Origin: Saccharicrinis sp963666825
GTDB lineage: Bacteria > Bacteroidota > Bacteroidia > Bacteroidales > Marinilabiliaceae
NCBI GenBank assembly: GCA_963666825.2
Contig: OY763044.2
Span: forward strand, 930,001-994,000
Direction: 5' to 3'
Length of the DNA stretch: 64,000 nucleotides
The notes beneath the pieces are model-generated. The model did not search any database, had not been told where the DNA came from, and was given only the letters and a program-made list of their open reading frames with translations. The first letter of the stretch is position 1; every line of letters begins with the position of its first letter. The position numbers and the translations under genes are program-made. Positions 43,504 through 53,015 of the stretch are shown piece by piece.

Positions 43504-44370
43504 ATGAATTATTATTTATTAATGATTCCGGTTGTAATTATTTTCTTTGCAGGAATCAGAATTGTAAGGCCTACTCACCGTGGGCTTATTGAGAGGCTTG
43601 GAAAATATCATAGTTTTGCCAATCAAGGATTTCACTGGATTATACCACTTATCGACAGACTCTATCTGGTAAATGTAACCGAACAAATGATAGATGCAGA
43701 GCCACAGGAAATCATCACAAATGATAATTTGAATGCCAGTGTTGATGCACAGGTTTACTTCAGGGTGAAAGCTGAAGAGGAAAATGTTAAGGAATCAATC
43801 TACAATGTAAACGACTACACCTGGCAGATTGTGAACCTTGCTCGTACAACACTGCGTAATATCATCGGCACACTGACACTTAAATCGGCCAACAGTGAAC
43901 GTGGAAAAATTAACGATGCTCTATATAAAACTCTGCATGACGAAACCAAGAGTTGGGGTATTAACATTGTACGCACCGAGTTGAAAGAAATTGACCCGCC
44001 AAAAGATGTGCAGGAAACGATGAATAAAGTAGTAAAAGCTGAAAACGAAAAAATAGCAGCCATCGATTCGGCTACAGCAGCTGAAACAGTAGCTGATGGC
44101 GTGAAACGAGCTAAAATTAAAGAAGCTGAAGGTTATAAGCGCGCTAAAATCCTGCATGCAGAAGGAGAAGCAGAAGCTATAAAGCTGGTAAACGAAGCTG
44201 CCGACAAATACTTTATTGGGAACGCTCAAATGTTAAGAAAATTGGAGGCATTGGAAGCATCCTTAGGAAACAATGCTAAAATAGTTATTCCAACAGGTTC
44301 TGAATTAGTGAATATTATCGGAGATATGGCAGGATTACTTCCGCTTGAAAGAAAACACAAAAACGATTAG
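43504..44370 (+). CDS. SPFH/band 7 (slipin-type) protein
   Basis: This 288-residue protein has one N-terminal membrane helix ('YYLLMIPVVIIFFAGIRIV'), the band 7 start 'VRPTHRGLIERLGKYHSFANQGFHWIIPLIDRL', core 'LARTTLRNIIGTLTL' and a long coiled coil ('KAENEKIAAIDSATAAETVADG', 'AEGEAEAIKLVNEAADKYF'). SPFH proteins form membrane-anchored scaffolds that organise proteases and protect membranes under stress. It follows hsp20, consistent with a stress operon. Confidence 0.9.
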   Translation: MNYYLLMIPVVIIFFAGIRIVRPTHRGLIERLGKYHSFANQGFHWIIPLIDRLYLVNVTEQMIDAEPQEIITNDNLNASVDAQVYFRVKAEEENVKESIYNVNDYTWQIVNLARTTLRNIIGTLTLKSANSERGKINDALYKTLHDETKSWGINIVRTELKEIDPPKDVQETMNKVVKAENEKIAAIDSATAAETVADGVKRAKIKEAEGYKRAKILHAEGEAEAIKLVNEAADKYFIGNAQMLRKLEALEASLGNNAKIVIPTGSELVNIIGDMAGLLPLERKHKND

Positions 44371-44543
44371 GATGTAACATAGGTGAAATCTTGAATAACT
44401 TAAAAAATTCGTTTGCAATATAGAAATGGTAATTATTCAAAATCAGGAAAAATGAAACAACCGTGATAAAAGTTTTCTCACATGCGAGGATGATTATTTT
44501 TTTGGGAGTTCCATCTGATATTTAAACGACTAAATATAAACGA

Positions 44544-45017
44544 ATGAAAAAGGTATTAATTGCTTTGGATTATGGACCTACTGCGCAAAAGGTAGCGGAA
44601 GTGGGATTCTCAATGGCAAAAGCCATGAATGCTAAGGTTATATTATTGCATGTAATAATAGATCCGGTTTACTATTCTACTCCAGATTATTCTCCGATTA
44701 TGGGCTTTACCGGTTTTATGGACGTGAGTCCTTTGGAATTAAATAGCATTGAAACACTTCAATTGGCATCGGAACATTATCTTGAAAAAATGAAACAACA
44801 CCTTGGTGACAAGAACATCCAAACAGTCGTAAAGGAAGGTGAGCAAGCCGAAACGATCATAAAGGCTGCAACAGACTATCATGCTGATATTATTGCTATT
44901 GGTTCCCACAGTCATAAGTGGTTAGCAGAAATGCTCGTTGGAAGCGTAACTGAGAAAGTTTTAAAGCAATCTTCTATACCGCTTTTCATTATTCCAACGA
45001 GAAAACAAGAAGGATGA
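44544..45017 (+). CDS. Universal stress protein (UspA family)
   Basis: This 157-residue protein has the Usp fold: 'KKVLIALDYGPTAQKVAEVGFSMAKAMNAKVILLHV', 'ADIIAIGSHSHKWLAEMLVGSVTEKVLKQSSIPLFII'. The ATP-binding pattern G-x2-G-x9-G-(S/T) is altered: 'IGSHSHKWLAEMLVGSVTEK' keeps the second part. It is a cytosolic stress protein in the hsp20 cluster. Confidence 0.92.
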   Translation: MKKVLIALDYGPTAQKVAEVGFSMAKAMNAKVILLHVIIDPVYYSTPDYSPIMGFTGFMDVSPLELNSIETLQLASEHYLEKMKQHLGDKNIQTVVKEGEQAETIIKAATDYHADIIAIGSHSHKWLAEMLVGSVTEKVLKQSSIPLFIIPTRKQEG

Positions 45018-45309
45018 ACTTGATACTTCATCTGTAAGGATGATTCTATATGGAATGAATGATTTACCAAAGCAATGTCATTTTGCTACTGTTTTTATTC
45101 CAGATAGATAAGTGCTTAGTACCCCAATTATCCTCATCGTAAAGTTGACGCAATACTAAATGTGAAAGATGCAGAAGTAATGCAATAGATCAAAGTGGTT
45201 TAGAGACTGTAGTAATGGTAACAGAAATGTTTAGAAGAGTTTTGGGATTGCAAATGATGTTATTGTGTGAATATAATACTTGAACAACTTATCAATACGT
45301 TCCATTACC
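45018..45309. other. Stretch without a gene
   Basis: All frames are broken and I recognise no repeats or signals. It probably consists of decayed sequence leading into the phosphoketolase remnant. Confidence 0.4.
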
Positions 45310-45502
45310 ACCTACTTTGACATGCCCGTTCTCAGCAAGCTTGACAGATTTCATCTGGTTCAGGATGTAATCAATAGGATACCGGATTTGGGCAATAAGA
45401 GAGCACACCTCAAGGCTTATGCAGGATGAACCTGTCAAACACAAGCAATACAATGAAAAATATGGTCTGGATATGCCTGAGATATTTAACTGAAAATGGA
45501 AT
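45310..45502 (+). pseudogene. C-terminal remnant of a phosphoketolase gene
   Basis: The frame from 45316 reads 'FDMPVLSKLDRFHLVQDVI' and on to 'RIPDLGNKRAHLKAYAG'. A second frame then gives 'HKQYNEKYGLDMPEIFN' before a stop at 45491, followed by KW. This matches the phosphoketolase C-terminus (FDM.VLN.LDRFHLV.D.I.R.P..G.K...LK, then HK.YI...G.DMPEI..W.W). A frameshift and a stop disrupt it, and the first 90% of the gene is absent. Confidence 0.75.
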
Positions 45503-45548
45503 GATCCAATATGAAAATGCAAAGCGCTCCAACTTAAAAACACCTGAC

Positions 45549-45986
45549 ATGAAAATATTTAAACGTCTTACAAACAAGCAAACAGATGCATTGTTAAAAT
45601 ACCCTGCATATATTTCAATTCTGGCGGCAAGTCTTGATGATACCCTTGATAAAGCCGAAAAAAAAGCTGCCATTGAATTTGCACATATAAAAACATTTAC
45701 CTCCGATCCGCTTCTCACGAAATTTTATTTGGAGGCGGACAAAGTCTTTCGAAAAAATCTGGAACAACTCGAAAACGAACTGCCGAAAGATAAAATTAGC
45801 AGGGAGGCAGCTATCAAAAAGGAATTGGCAAATCTTGATAAAATACTAAAAAGGCTGGGGAAAAAGTACGTTATTGATGTGCATCAAAGTATGAAATCAT
45901 TTAAAGATCATATTTCAAGAGCACATCACAATGTCCTGATTGATTTTATCTTTCCCATACCCATACCTGGATTGACGGATGGGTAG
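45549..45986 (+). CDS. Hypothetical helical protein (TerB-like?)
   Basis: About 145 residues from the ATG at 45549; the upstream part of the open frame overlaps the phosphoketolase remnant and is not likely to be translated. The protein is helical: 'QTDALLKYPAYISILAASLDDTLDKAEKKAAIEFAHIKTF', 'KKELANLDKILKRLGKKYVIDVHQSMKSFKDHIS', ending 'FIFPIPIPGLTDG'. The alternation of acidic and basic helices resembles tellurite-resistance TerB-like proteins, but the match is weak. It precedes the H+-ATPase gene by 45 bp. Confidence 0.55.
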   Translation: MKIFKRLTNKQTDALLKYPAYISILAASLDDTLDKAEKKAAIEFAHIKTFTSDPLLTKFYLEADKVFRKNLEQLENELPKDKISREAAIKKELANLDKILKRLGKKYVIDVHQSMKSFKDHISRAHHNVLIDFIFPIPIPGLTDG

Positions 45987-46031
45987 AGGTAATTCCATAA
46001 TATAAAACAGCACATTAATCGATTGTGAAGT

Positions 46032-48503
46032 ATGAAACCAAATACAAAGAGTAATAGAGATGCCGATGCAAATTCCAATGTAGCAGACGATATTACGTCT
46101 CTTTCTGTATCCGAATTGATGAAAAAACTGGGTTCTTCACAGGAAGGCCTTACACAGGCCGAAGCAACAAAAAGGCTGTCTCAATACGGACCCAACGAGA
46201 TAGAAGAAAAGAAAACCAATTTATTACTAAAGTTCCTCACCTATTTTTGGGGCCCTATACCTTGGATGATTGAGGCAGCAGTAATCTTATCAGCAGTTGC
46301 CAGGCATTGGCCTGATTTTTTCATTATCCTTATTTTGCTAATCGCTAATTCAGTAATAGGATATTGGGAAGAACATGAAGCAGGCAATGCTATTGAAGCC
46401 CTTAAAGCCAAACTGGCTGTAAAAGCAAGGGTGAAAAGGGATGGAAAATGGGTCAATCCATCAGCATGTGAACTGGTGCCTGGTGATATTATCCGGTTAC
46501 GGTTGGGAGATATTGTTCCTGCAGATGCTCGTTTGTTGGAAGGAGATTCCATTGAGGTCGATCAATCTGCATTAACGGGCGAATCACTTCCCACAACACG
46601 TAATCCTGGTGAAGCTTTATATTCCGGATCAGTTATTCGCCGTGGTGAGATTGGGGCTCTGGTTTATGCTACCGGTACAAACACCTATTTTGGCAAAACA
46701 GCACAATTGGTGCAGGAAGCGCATACTGTCAGCCATTTTCAGAAAGCGGTATTAAAAATAGGCAACTACCTTATTTATCTCGCAGTTACTTTGGTGGCAA
46801 TAATTATTGCAGTAGCCATTTATCGTGGCGACCCGATTTTATCCACCTTGCAGTTTGCTTTGGTACTCACCATTGCAGCAATACCGGTTGCTATGCCGAC
46901 CGTTTTATCGGTAACGATGGCAGTTGGAGCTCGCTTACTGGCGAAAAAAGAGGCCATTGTAAGTCGATTGGTGGCCATTGAAGAACTGGCCGGAGTTGAC
47001 TTGCTTTGTGCAGACAAAACCGGTACCCTTACCCAAAATAAATTAACGCTGGGTGATCCTTTCTTTATGGATAATATTACCGGTGGCCAGGTGATCTTGA
47101 ATGGGGCATTGGCATCGCGAGCCGATAATAATGATTCCATTGATCTGGCAGTACTTGGAGGTCTTAAAAATAATGATGAATTGAATAACTATGAAGTGGT
47201 TCATTTCCAACCTTTCGATCCGGTACACAAGCTCACAGAAGCTACTGTTAAAGATAAAGATGGCAAGAAATTTAAAGTAACCAAAGGAGCACCGCAAGTA
47301 ATTCTTGAATTGGTTCATAATACCGATCAAATCAAGTCTGTTGTGGATGAGGCCGTCAATGAATTTGCAGCTCGTGGATTTCGCTCATTGGGTGTTGCCC
47401 ATACCAATGGAGAAGGCAAATGGCAGTTCGATGGAGTGTTGCCTCTGTTCGATCCTCCAAGAGAAGATGCAGCGGAAACAATCGCTATTGCACTCAAAAT
47501 GGGAGTTAAAATTAAAATGGTTACAGGCGATGCATTGGCCATTGCTCAAGAAACTGCCCAAAAATTGGGTATGGGCTCGTTAATTTATGATGCCAGAGGA
47601 TTGGGTGATTCAAAACGAGTCGAGACTGAAGAAGTGGCCACGTCTATCGAAAAGGCCGACGGTTTCGCGCAGGTATTTCCCGAACACAAGTTTCACATTG
47701 TAGATGTGTTGCAAAAAATGGGTCACATTGTTGGTATGACAGGCGATGGCGTAAATGATGCGCCTGCATTAAAAAAAGCCGATTGCGGTATTGCAGTCTC
47801 CGAAGCAACCGATGCCGCCCGGGCTGCTGCATCTATTGTACTGATGGCTCCGGGCCTGTCGGTAATTATTGATGCCATTAAAGAAAGCCGCAATATATTC
47901 CAGCGAATGAACAGTTACGCCATCTACCGTATAACCGAAACACTTCGCATTTTGCTATTTATGACTTTATCAATACTGGTATTCAATTTTTATCCGGTAA
48001 CAGCCGTCATGATTGTGATGCTGGCCCTTCTAAACGATGGCGCCATCCTGTCAATCGCCTATGACAAGGTTAAATACAAAGATCAACCCGAAGCATGGAA
48101 TATGAGAATGGTGTTGGGTATTTCAACAGTGCTGGGTGTAATTGGTGTGATCTCCGCATTTGGTTTATTTTATCTGGGTGAACGTGTTTTTCATCTCGGC
48201 CGCGAACACATCCAAACCTTAATGTATTTGAAACTCTCAGTTGCAGGTCACCTTACCATCTTTTTAACCCGAACACGTGGCCCATTCTGGTCTATACGAC
48301 CTGCCCGAATTTTGTGGATTGCCGTAGTCGGCACCCAAATCATATCAACTCTGATAGCCGTTTATGGATTGTTTATGACTCCACTTGGCTGGGGCTGGGC
48401 ACTGTTTGTTTGGGGGTATGCACTGGTTTGGTTTCTGTTCAATGATCGTTTGAAATTATTGGCATATCGGGTTATTGATCCCGGAAAAACAAATACACAA
48501 TAG
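46032..48503 (+). CDS. Plasma-membrane-type proton-exporting P-type ATPase (P3A)
   Basis: This 823-residue protein has the P3A H+-ATPase pattern: N-terminal 'GLTQAEATKRLSQYGPNEI', 'PWMIEAAVILSAVARHWPDF', 'DQSALTGESLP', phosphorylated Asp328 in 'CADKTGTLTQNK', 'KMVTGDALAIAQETA' and 'MTGDGVNDAPALKKAD'. There are about ten membrane helices. In plants and fungi such pumps export H+ at the cost of ATP. Bacterial versions occur in acid or stress islands. Here it lies beside a KefB-like antiporter and Hsp20, suggesting control of cytosolic pH under stress. Confidence 0.95.
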   Translation: MKPNTKSNRDADANSNVADDITSLSVSELMKKLGSSQEGLTQAEATKRLSQYGPNEIEEKKTNLLLKFLTYFWGPIPWMIEAAVILSAVARHWPDFFIILILLIANSVIGYWEEHEAGNAIEALKAKLAVKARVKRDGKWVNPSACELVPGDIIRLRLGDIVPADARLLEGDSIEVDQSALTGESLPTTRNPGEALYSGSVIRRGEIGALVYATGTNTYFGKTAQLVQEAHTVSHFQKAVLKIGNYLIYLAVTLVAIIIAVAIYRGDPILSTLQFALVLTIAAIPVAMPTVLSVTMAVGARLLAKKEAIVSRLVAIEELAGVDLLCADKTGTLTQNKLTLGDPFFMDNITGGQVILNGALASRADNNDSIDLAVLGGLKNNDELNNYEVVHFQPFDPVHKLTEATVKDKDGKKFKVTKGAPQVILELVHNTDQIKSVVDEAVNEFAARGFRSLGVAHTNGEGKWQFDGVLPLFDPPREDAAETIAIALKMGVKIKMVTGDALAIAQETAQKLGMGSLIYDARGLGDSKRVETEEVATSIEKADGFAQVFPEHKFHIVDVLQKMGHIVGMTGDGVNDAPALKKADCGIAVSEATDAARAAASIVLMAPGLSVIIDAIKESRNIFQRMNSYAIYRITETLRILLFMTLSILVFNFYPVTAVMIVMLALLNDGAILSIAYDKVKYKDQPEAWNMRMVLGISTVLGVIGVISAFGLFYLGERVFHLGREHIQTLMYLKLSVAGHLTIFLTRTRGPFWSIRPARILWIAVVGTQIISTLIAVYGLFMTPLGWGWALFVWGYALVWFLFNDRLKLLAYRVIDPGKTNTQ

Positions 48504-48535
48504 CTGTGTAGTTAATCCTAATTTGTGCCTTAAAG

Positions 48536-48575
48536 GTGTGAATGTTGTAATATATATTTGAAGTTGTGTAACGCC
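48536..48575 (+). promoter_or_regulatory. Shared promoter box, copy 2
   Basis: GTGTGAATGTTGTAA (one change from the consensus), then TATATATTTGAAGTTG, then TGTAACGCC. It lies about 60 bp before the gene start at 48636. Confidence 0.7.
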
Positions 48576-48635
48576 TTTTGTTGAGCATGGAGGTAACTTG
48601 GGTAAATATTGAATACTAATTTAAAAAATAATACA

Positions 48636-49109
48636 ATGAAAAACAAAGTATTAAAACACCTGACAGTTATTGGTTTTGTTAAAGGCGAAGATTTAACCAA
48701 ATGCGAATCTTTAGAGAAAAAAATGGATGAAGCAAAGGAGAAGCTAAACTATGCCAGAAAAGAAGTTGATGAAGCCAAACAAAAACTAATTCTTGCAAAA
48801 AAAGAACTTAGTGAATCAAAGAAAAAACTTGATATTGCTCTTGATGAATCCCTTGAGAAAATTGAGAAAGAGAAAGATATAGTACCCGGTGGAATTTTGT
48901 TTTCAAGGGGTTTCAGTACCAATGCTATTAAAAATAAATACGAAGATGCAATAGCAGAATTGGAATTAAAAAAGAACGAAATAAGCAAAAGAATCGAAAC
49001 GTATAAAAATGATGGTTCTGAGAAATGGGATTCTTTTAAACAGAAACTCAACCATGATATGGAAGAACTGGGAAAGGCTTTAAAAAGTTTTACTGTATAT
49101 AATCAGTAA
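48636..49109 (+). CDS. Hypothetical coiled-coil protein
   Basis: About 157 residues from the ATG at 48636; a TTG lies at 48609. A long coiled coil fills residues 30-90 ('LEKKMDEAKEKLNYARKEVD', 'KQKLILAKKELSESKKKLD'), with a Gly-rich 'VPGGILFSRGFS' in the middle and another helix after it. No membrane span, no recognised family. It follows a shared promoter box and precedes the antiporter gene by 38 bp, so it may be an accessory subunit or stress protein. Confidence 0.65.
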   Translation: MKNKVLKHLTVIGFVKGEDLTKCESLEKKMDEAKEKLNYARKEVDEAKQKLILAKKELSESKKKLDIALDESLEKIEKEKDIVPGGILFSRGFSTNAIKNKYEDAIAELELKKNEISKRIETYKNDGSEKWDSFKQKLNHDMEELGKALKSFTVYNQ

Positions 49110-50210
49110 ATTATGTCTTAAATAGTATTTAAAAATCAAAACGTGATATGATTTTTGCAATTCTCATTGATCCTGTACTTTCCAAATTTGTCATACTGTC
49201 AATGATTATTTTGGTTGTAGGTTTTTTGCTCAGGGTAATTAAACAGCCCTCTATCGTAACCTACTTAATTGTAGGTGTTTTGGTTGGGCCATACGGTTTT
49301 AGGCTTATTACTGATGAGCTTTTAATCACCAATCTTGGGTCACTGGGGTTGGTTTTGTTATTATTTTTTGTTGGAATGGAAATCCATCTGCCAAATCTAA
49401 TTACAAACTGGAGAGTGTCCGTTTTGGGGACCTTAATTCAGATAGGTGTAAGTATAATAATTGTGTGGTTTCTGAGTGCAACTTTTAATTGGAAAATCAA
49501 TCAGGTTGTTATGCTGGGTTTTGTTATTAGCTTAAGTAGTACAGCTGTAATAGTAAAACTCTTACAAGAACGAAACGAATTAATGACAAAAGTGGGTCAA
49601 AATGTGCTTGGTGTACTTATCGCCCAAGATATTTTAATTGTACCTATGCTTATCATTATGAGTTATATGGGAGGAGATAAGCCGCATATAACTGAAATGC
49701 TAAAACAGTTAATTGGCGGTGTATTGATTATAGGCATAATCATCTATATTCTTAAAAAGAAGGAAATTAAACTCCCCTTCATGAAATATATTGAAAAAGA
49801 CCATGAAGTGCAGGTGTTTGTTGCTTTTACGTTATGTTTTGGGTTCTCGATATTAACAGCGTTTTTTGGCTTGTCATCAGCATTAGGGGCATTTATTGCA
49901 GGCATTATATTATCATCAACCAAATCGATACAATGGGTACATGACAGCTTGCATGCTTTTAAAATAATGTTTGTTGCTTTATTCTTTGTTTCTATAGGGA
50001 TGTTAATTGATTTGCAGTTTTTAAAAGAGAATGCATTTACCATTGGTTTACTTGTGCTCATTGTTTTTATTGTTAATAATTCCATTAATGTTTTGACCAT
50101 GCGTATTTTTTGTAAAGATTGGAAAACAAGTTTTTATACCGCCGCATTGCTATCACAGATTGGAGAATTCAGTTTTATTTTAGGATCATCAGGTTATTAT
50201 TCAGGTATTA

Positions 50211-50218
50211 TTAAAATT
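50211..50218 (+). repeat. Left target-site duplication of the IS1595 element
   Basis: TTAAAATT, identical to 51266-51273 on the other side of the element. Confidence 0.9.
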
Positions 50219-51265
50219 GGCTATGTCACAGTAAAAGGTTGAACTTTATAAAGAGAAGCTTTCTTTCCTCTTAATAAAAGGATTTCAGGTCTAATGTCAG
50301 AGGCAAACTCGTCAAGTTCTCTAAACCAGGATAAATAATTCTCTAAGTATTTTGTGGCTACCCCATGAAAGCGATATAACCATTCTTTAAGGCGACTGTG
50401 GTAGGCATTCACATTTTGTATGTGGACTATATCTTTTATTATCCTTATGCCCTTTGACAAGTTTAGGCAACCATGTCTATAGCCTTTTTCCTTAATAAAC
50501 TTCTTATAGGTAGATTTCCCATCGCTACAGAAAAGAATGTCAGAACTCACTTTATCTTTTAAATAATCCTTTAAGTTATTCCCTGTGAAGTTCTCGAAAA
50601 TATGATCTATAGTGTTTGCTTGTCGATCTCGACAAACTAAAACACAGACTTGCTCCTTGCTTAAGCCTCTTTGTGATGCTTTCCCTCCCCGTTTACGCGG
50701 TTTTCTATTTAGTTTTTTGTTTCCCTTCTCTGATTTTAGGAAATAGGTCTCATCCGCTTCAATAATACCGCTTAGCTTTTCTGGAGCAACAGATTTTGCA
50801 TTGGCTAAAAAGCGATGCCTCCACCTAAAAGATGTATTACGATGTACATTGCATTTCATTGCCGCTTTTCTAACGCTGATTCCAGAAACTAAACAGGAGG
50901 AATATTCTAACCATTGCTCTTTTTTACGCAATCTGGAAAGGGGGGTGTTAGTAAGACTATTATAAGTTCTTTTGCACTCCTTGCATCGATACCTTTGTAA
51001 CCCACTTCGCTTTCCCCATCGTTGTTTTTTCTGGCTTTTACAATGAGGACAACTAAGTTCTTGAAACGGAGTTTCTATATTTGCTGCCACTTTATTGGAA
51101 AGTTCAATTGATTGCAAACTTTCTTTTAAACGTCTAAACTGGTCTGAATTCAATCTATCGACCTGTAATAGTAGTTTGTGGAATGTTCTTGCTTTCATAG
51201 CTATTGGTTTTTTACCAAGTTATGACCAAATCAGATAGTTGTCAACCTTTAAGAATGACATAGCC
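50219..51265 (-). mobile_element. IS1595-family insertion sequence (1,047 bp)
   Basis: The terminal inverted repeats read GGCTATGTCA-N5-AAAGGTTGA at both ends (50219 inward and 51265 inward). TTAAAATT is directly repeated just outside (50211-50218 and 51266-51273), an 8-bp target duplication as expected for this family. It interrupts the KefB-like gene. The near-perfect ends and the restored reading frame suggest a recent insertion. Confidence 0.95.
50221..51198 (-). CDS. IS1595 family transposase
   Basis: This 325-residue protein has an N-terminal zinc ribbon ('CPHCKSQKKQRWGKRSGLQRYRCKECKRTY'), an HTH-like 'CLVSGISVRKAAMKCNVHRNTSFRWRHRF', and an ISXO2-like DDE domain with Asp in 'IIEADETYFLKSE', Asp in 'LFCSDGKSTYKKF' and a C-terminal 'VNAYHSRLKEWLYRFHGVATKYLENYLSWF' (the N/E-containing third motif). 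It appears intact. Confidence 0.92.
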   Translation of the reverse strand: MKARTFHKLLLQVDRLNSDQFRRLKESLQSIELSNKVAANIETPFQELSCPHCKSQKKQRWGKRSGLQRYRCKECKRTYNSLTNTPLSRLRKKEQWLEYSSCLVSGISVRKAAMKCNVHRNTSFRWRHRFLANAKSVAPEKLSGIIEADETYFLKSEKGNKKLNRKPRKRGGKASQRGLSKEQVCVLVCRDRQANTIDHIFENFTGNNLKDYLKDKVSSDILFCSDGKSTYKKFIKEKGYRHGCLNLSKGIRIIKDIVHIQNVNAYHSRLKEWLYRFHGVATKYLENYLSWFRELDEFASDIRPEILLLRGKKASLYKVQPFTVT

Positions 51266-51273
51266 TTAAAATT
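51266..51273 (+). repeat. Right target-site duplication of the IS1595 element
   Basis: TTAAAATT, identical to 50211-50218. Confidence 0.9.
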
Positions 51274-51369
51274 TACGACTACCAATTAGTAATTAGTGCT
51301 ATTGCGCTTACCTTGTTTCTAAGCCCATTTTGGATCAATCTGTCGAGGAAAATTATCGGGGGTGGAGGG

Positions 51370-51610
51370 TAATCAAGTTGTAGTTTATAGCAATAACAAA
51401 CCAGGGGCATCGATAATGCCGGGTAAAGTCAATCCCAAACAAGTAGAGGCTGTCACAATGGTTTGCTTTCAAATATTGGGCAACGACACAACTATTTATA
51501 CGGCCGGTTCAGGCGGCCATTTCGAATTCAATGTTTTTAAACCGGACATGATAAGTGAAATTTTAGGGTCTACTACTCTTATGGTAATTGTTGGCCATGT
51601 ATTTAAATAG
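51370..51610 (+). pseudogene. fumC: Internal fragment of a class II fumarase gene
   Basis: The open frame encodes 'NNKPGASIMPGKVNPKQVEA', 'FQILGNDTTIYTAGSGGHFE' and 'FNVFKPDMI'. This is the catalytic signature loop of the fumarase/aspartase superfamily (GSSxMPxKxNP) and the following class II fumarase region. The first 300 or so and the last 90 or so residues are missing. It begins right where the antiporter gene ends and runs to just before the cold-shock gene. Confidence 0.8.
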
Positions 51611-51695
51611 AAGCGTTAAATCATTGACTAATATTAAAATTAAAGCTAATTTGTGGATAATTAGTTTTTTTTATTTAGCGAAATTTATTTTAAAA

Positions 51696-51887
51696 ATGAA
51701 CAAAGGAACAGTGAAATTTTTCAATGAAACGAAGGGATTCGGATTCATCAAAGATGCAGATTCAAACAAAGAATATTTTGTGCATTCATCAGGTATAAAG
51801 GATAGTATATCGGAGAACGATGAAGTAACTTTTGATTTGCAAGAAGGAAAAAAGGGATTAAATGCAGTTAATGTTAAACTAGCATAG
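51696..51887 (+). CDS. Cold-shock protein (CspA family)
   Basis: This 63-residue single cold-shock domain has RNP1 'KGFGFIKD' and RNP2 'EYFVHSSGI' and begins 'MNKGTVKFFNETKGFGF'. It binds single-stranded RNA or DNA and acts as an RNA chaperone in the cytosol. The upstream extension of the open frame from 51588 is the end of the fumarase fragment. The start is fixed at 51696 by the family's usual N-terminus. A strong terminator follows. Confidence 0.95.
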   Translation: MNKGTVKFFNETKGFGFIKDADSNKEYFVHSSGIKDSISENDEVTFDLQEGKKGLNAVNVKLA

Positions 51888-51912
51888 TTTATATAACCAT
51901 TTAAAAATCTTG

Positions 51913-51938
51913 AGTCCCGCAATTTGCGGGACTTTTTT
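51913..51938 (+). terminator. Rho-independent terminator of the cold-shock gene
   Basis: AGTCCCGCAA (51913-51922) pairs with TTGCGGGACT (51923-51932) as a perfect stem, followed by TTTTTT. The stop codon of the converging glycosyltransferase gene falls in the T run (51937). Confidence 0.9.
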
Positions 51939-52950
51939 ATATAATTCTGAGAATTTTTTCATATACCGTCAAATAACCTTCTATCATTTTATGACGACTA
52001 AACAAAGAAGATGCCCTAGCGTAGCAATAATGCCGATTAATCGACTCTACATTTGTTACAGCATCAACAGCTTCAGCTATGTTAGAAACAAGGAAACCTG
52101 TTTTATTTTGAAGAATTAATTCAGACATGGAGCCAAGGTTAAAAGCAATAACAGGAGTGCCGCAAGCCATGGCTTCAACCACACTCAATCCGAATGGCTC
52201 CGCAAAATGAATAGGATGTAATAAGGCAAAAGCTTTACTTAGAATTCGTTGACGGTCTTTTGGGCCAGAATTTCCCACATATATTATATCATCATTGTTT
52301 ATATATGGTTTCACATTTTGATCAAAATATTCCCGATCCTGTATTAAACCGGATATGATTAGTTTTCTTTTTGCTTTTTTAGCTATTTCTATCGCCTCAT
52401 AAGTTCCTTTATCGGGGTGAATTCTGCCAAAAAAAAGTAAATAGTCATCAGGTTCACTATTGAAAGTAAACTCTTCAATATTAATTCCGTTATACACAGT
52501 CGCAATATAATCAAGTTCTGGATGTCGGTCAGAATCACTTATGGAAACATAATGAGTAGTATGGTTGTATTTTTTATATACCGGAATGATTTTGGGAGAC
52601 GAAAAGCCATGGATGGTTGTGACCATTGGTGTTTTAATTAAATTTGAATAGGTAAGGGGTAAAAAATCAAAATTGTTATGAATGATGTCGAAACTATCAG
52701 CTTGTTCCATCAAATTACTGATGTGAAGGCATTCTGCAACTTTGGGATCAACAGATGAATCTTCGGCATAGGGTGTCTCGATTACCGATGACAATTTTCC
52801 TTTCGTAATGGAATTACCGGTTGCAAATAATGTTACCTCAATTCCTTTTTCAATCAGTCCCTCTGCAATATTTGAAGCGACTTGCTCCCAGGGTCCATAT
52901 TTAAGAGGTGGTGTACGCCATGCTATGGAGGATAGAATTGCTATTTTCAT
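51937..52950 (-). CDS. Glycosyltransferase family 4
   Basis: This 337-residue GT-B enzyme has the N-domain start 'MKIAILSSIAWRTPPLKYGPWEQVASNIAEGLIEKG', 'HGFSSPKIIPVYKK', 'YLLFFGRIHPDKGTYEAIEIAKKA' and the donor-binding 'HPIHFAEPFGLSVVEAMACGTPVIAF' (E-x7-E). It transfers a sugar from a nucleotide-sugar donor with retention. It is the last gene of a minus-strand operon with a GH130 gene and a larger GT4 gene. Confidence 0.92.
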   Translation of the reverse strand: MKIAILSSIAWRTPPLKYGPWEQVASNIAEGLIEKGIEVTLFATGNSITKGKLSSVIETPYAEDSSVDPKVAECLHISNLMEQADSFDIIHNNFDFLPLTYSNLIKTPMVTTIHGFSSPKIIPVYKKYNHTTHYVSISDSDRHPELDYIATVYNGINIEEFTFNSEPDDYLLFFGRIHPDKGTYEAIEIAKKAKRKLIISGLIQDREYFDQNVKPYINNDDIIYVGNSGPKDRQRILSKAFALLHPIHFAEPFGLSVVEAMACGTPVIAFNLGSMSELILQNKTGFLVSNIAEAVDAVTNVESINRHYCYARASSLFSRHKMIEGYLTVYEKILRII

Positions 52951-53015
52951 TGTTTCAGTTTTAAAGTTGTTAGCTACAGTAATCAGTTACTGCGGCTACT
53001 GCCACAATCATTGAT

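Larger units (their letters stand above)
49148..51372 (+). pseudogene. KefB-like cation:proton antiporter, interrupted by an IS1595 element
   Basis: Removing the insertion (50219-51265) and one TSD copy (51266-51273) restores a 389-residue frame (1,170 bases, in register) ending with TAA at 51370. Motifs are those of the CPA2 Na+/H+ exchanger domain: 'PSIVTYLIVGVLVGPYGF', 'LGLVLLLFFVGMEIHLPNL', 'SLSSTAVIVKLLQERNE', 'GLSSALGAFIAGIILSSTK', 'ALFFVSIGMLIDLQF' and 'LLSQIGEFSFILGS'. No C-terminal TrkA domain is present. The interruption falls inside the last membrane helices, so it is likely non-functional unless precise excision occurs. Confidence 0.85.
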
